Assembly: GCA_947168405.1 (NCBI GenBank)
Contig: CAMVLU010000004.1
Coordinates: forward strand, 1-39,474
Length of the DNA: 39,474 nt
Origin: an uncultured Clostridia bacterium
GTDB lineage: Bacteria; Bacillota_I; Bacilli_A; RF39; UBA660
Reading direction: 5' to 3'
Shown here: positions 39,310 to 39,474 of the stretch, one piece after another
How the letters are laid out: every line of letters starts with the position of its first letter
Position numbering within the stretch: position 1 is the first letter of the stretch
Notes under the pieces: model-generated
Told to the model about the DNA's origin: nothing
Databases searched by the model: none
The model's input: the letters and a program-made list of their open reading frames with translations, nothing else
Translations under genes and position numbers: made by a program

Positions 39310-39474
39310 TTATTCATCTTTCATATATGACTTTAAATCTTTAATTACTTTTTTATTTTTTCTAATTTCTCTTGCCTTAATAATATCTTCTTTAGTATGA
39401 TGATTTGAATTTAATGCTAATTTCTAACTTCTGCTTCCTCTTTACGTTTTTCATCTTTTTCCTTGTTAGCTTCT
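39310..39474 (-). pseudogene. 3' end of a Lys/Glu-rich gene with apparent frameshift, continuing beyond window
   Basis: EANKEKDEKRKEEAEVRN* in one frame and KLALNSNHHTKEDIIKAREIRKNKKVIKDLKSYMKDE* in another; join near 39420. Confidence 0.4.

Noticed and set aside
1-39474. Mollicutes genetic code 4 (TGA = Trp)
   Set aside because: TGA terminates genes in ATGA overlaps (31830-31833, 33455-33458) and Trp is encoded by TGG in conserved proteins.
1-39474. Prophage, integrated plasmid or insertion element
   Set aside because: Only a single KilA-N protein and an Rpn-like protein; no integrase, terminase, capsid, transposase ends or att duplication seen, including at the tRNA-Leu gene.

Overview
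39.5-kb window from a very AT-rich, gene-dense bacterial genome. It looks like a low-GC Firmicutes/Bacilli-type lineage, possibly an uncultured gut RF39/Erysipelotrichia-like organism (lineage is inference). TGA is used as a stop (ATGA overlaps) and TGG as Trp, so genetic code 11 applies. Core content: the str operon (rpsL-rpsG-fusA-tuf), rpsD with a structured S4-type leader, asnS with a clear T-box (AAC specifier), trpS, trmB, dut, fhs, ylmH-like, htrA-like, and one tRNA-Leu(CAA). Accessory or less ordinary content: a dedicated sortase/substrate/membrane-protein operon; an Rpn-like PD-(D/E)XK protein with a GIEQ tandem repeat and a strong internal Shine-Dalgarno plus in-frame ATG, suggesting an intragenic antitoxin; a small unlisted Cse60-like ORF; an Abi_2/HEPN-like gene overlapping htrA; an OatA-like acyltransferase with two tandem SGNH-like domains; a Cas4-like Fe-S nuclease fused to a DUF2779/DEDD-like domain; an HExxH orphan protein; a bacterial MYG1 homolog; a tandem-HTH regulator beside an unknown protein; and a Crp/Fnr regulator with a perfect palindrome at its promoter. 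Many genes end inside their own terminator hairpins. The best candidate for something under-described is the Rpn-like gene with the predicted internal translation start (7080..7424).
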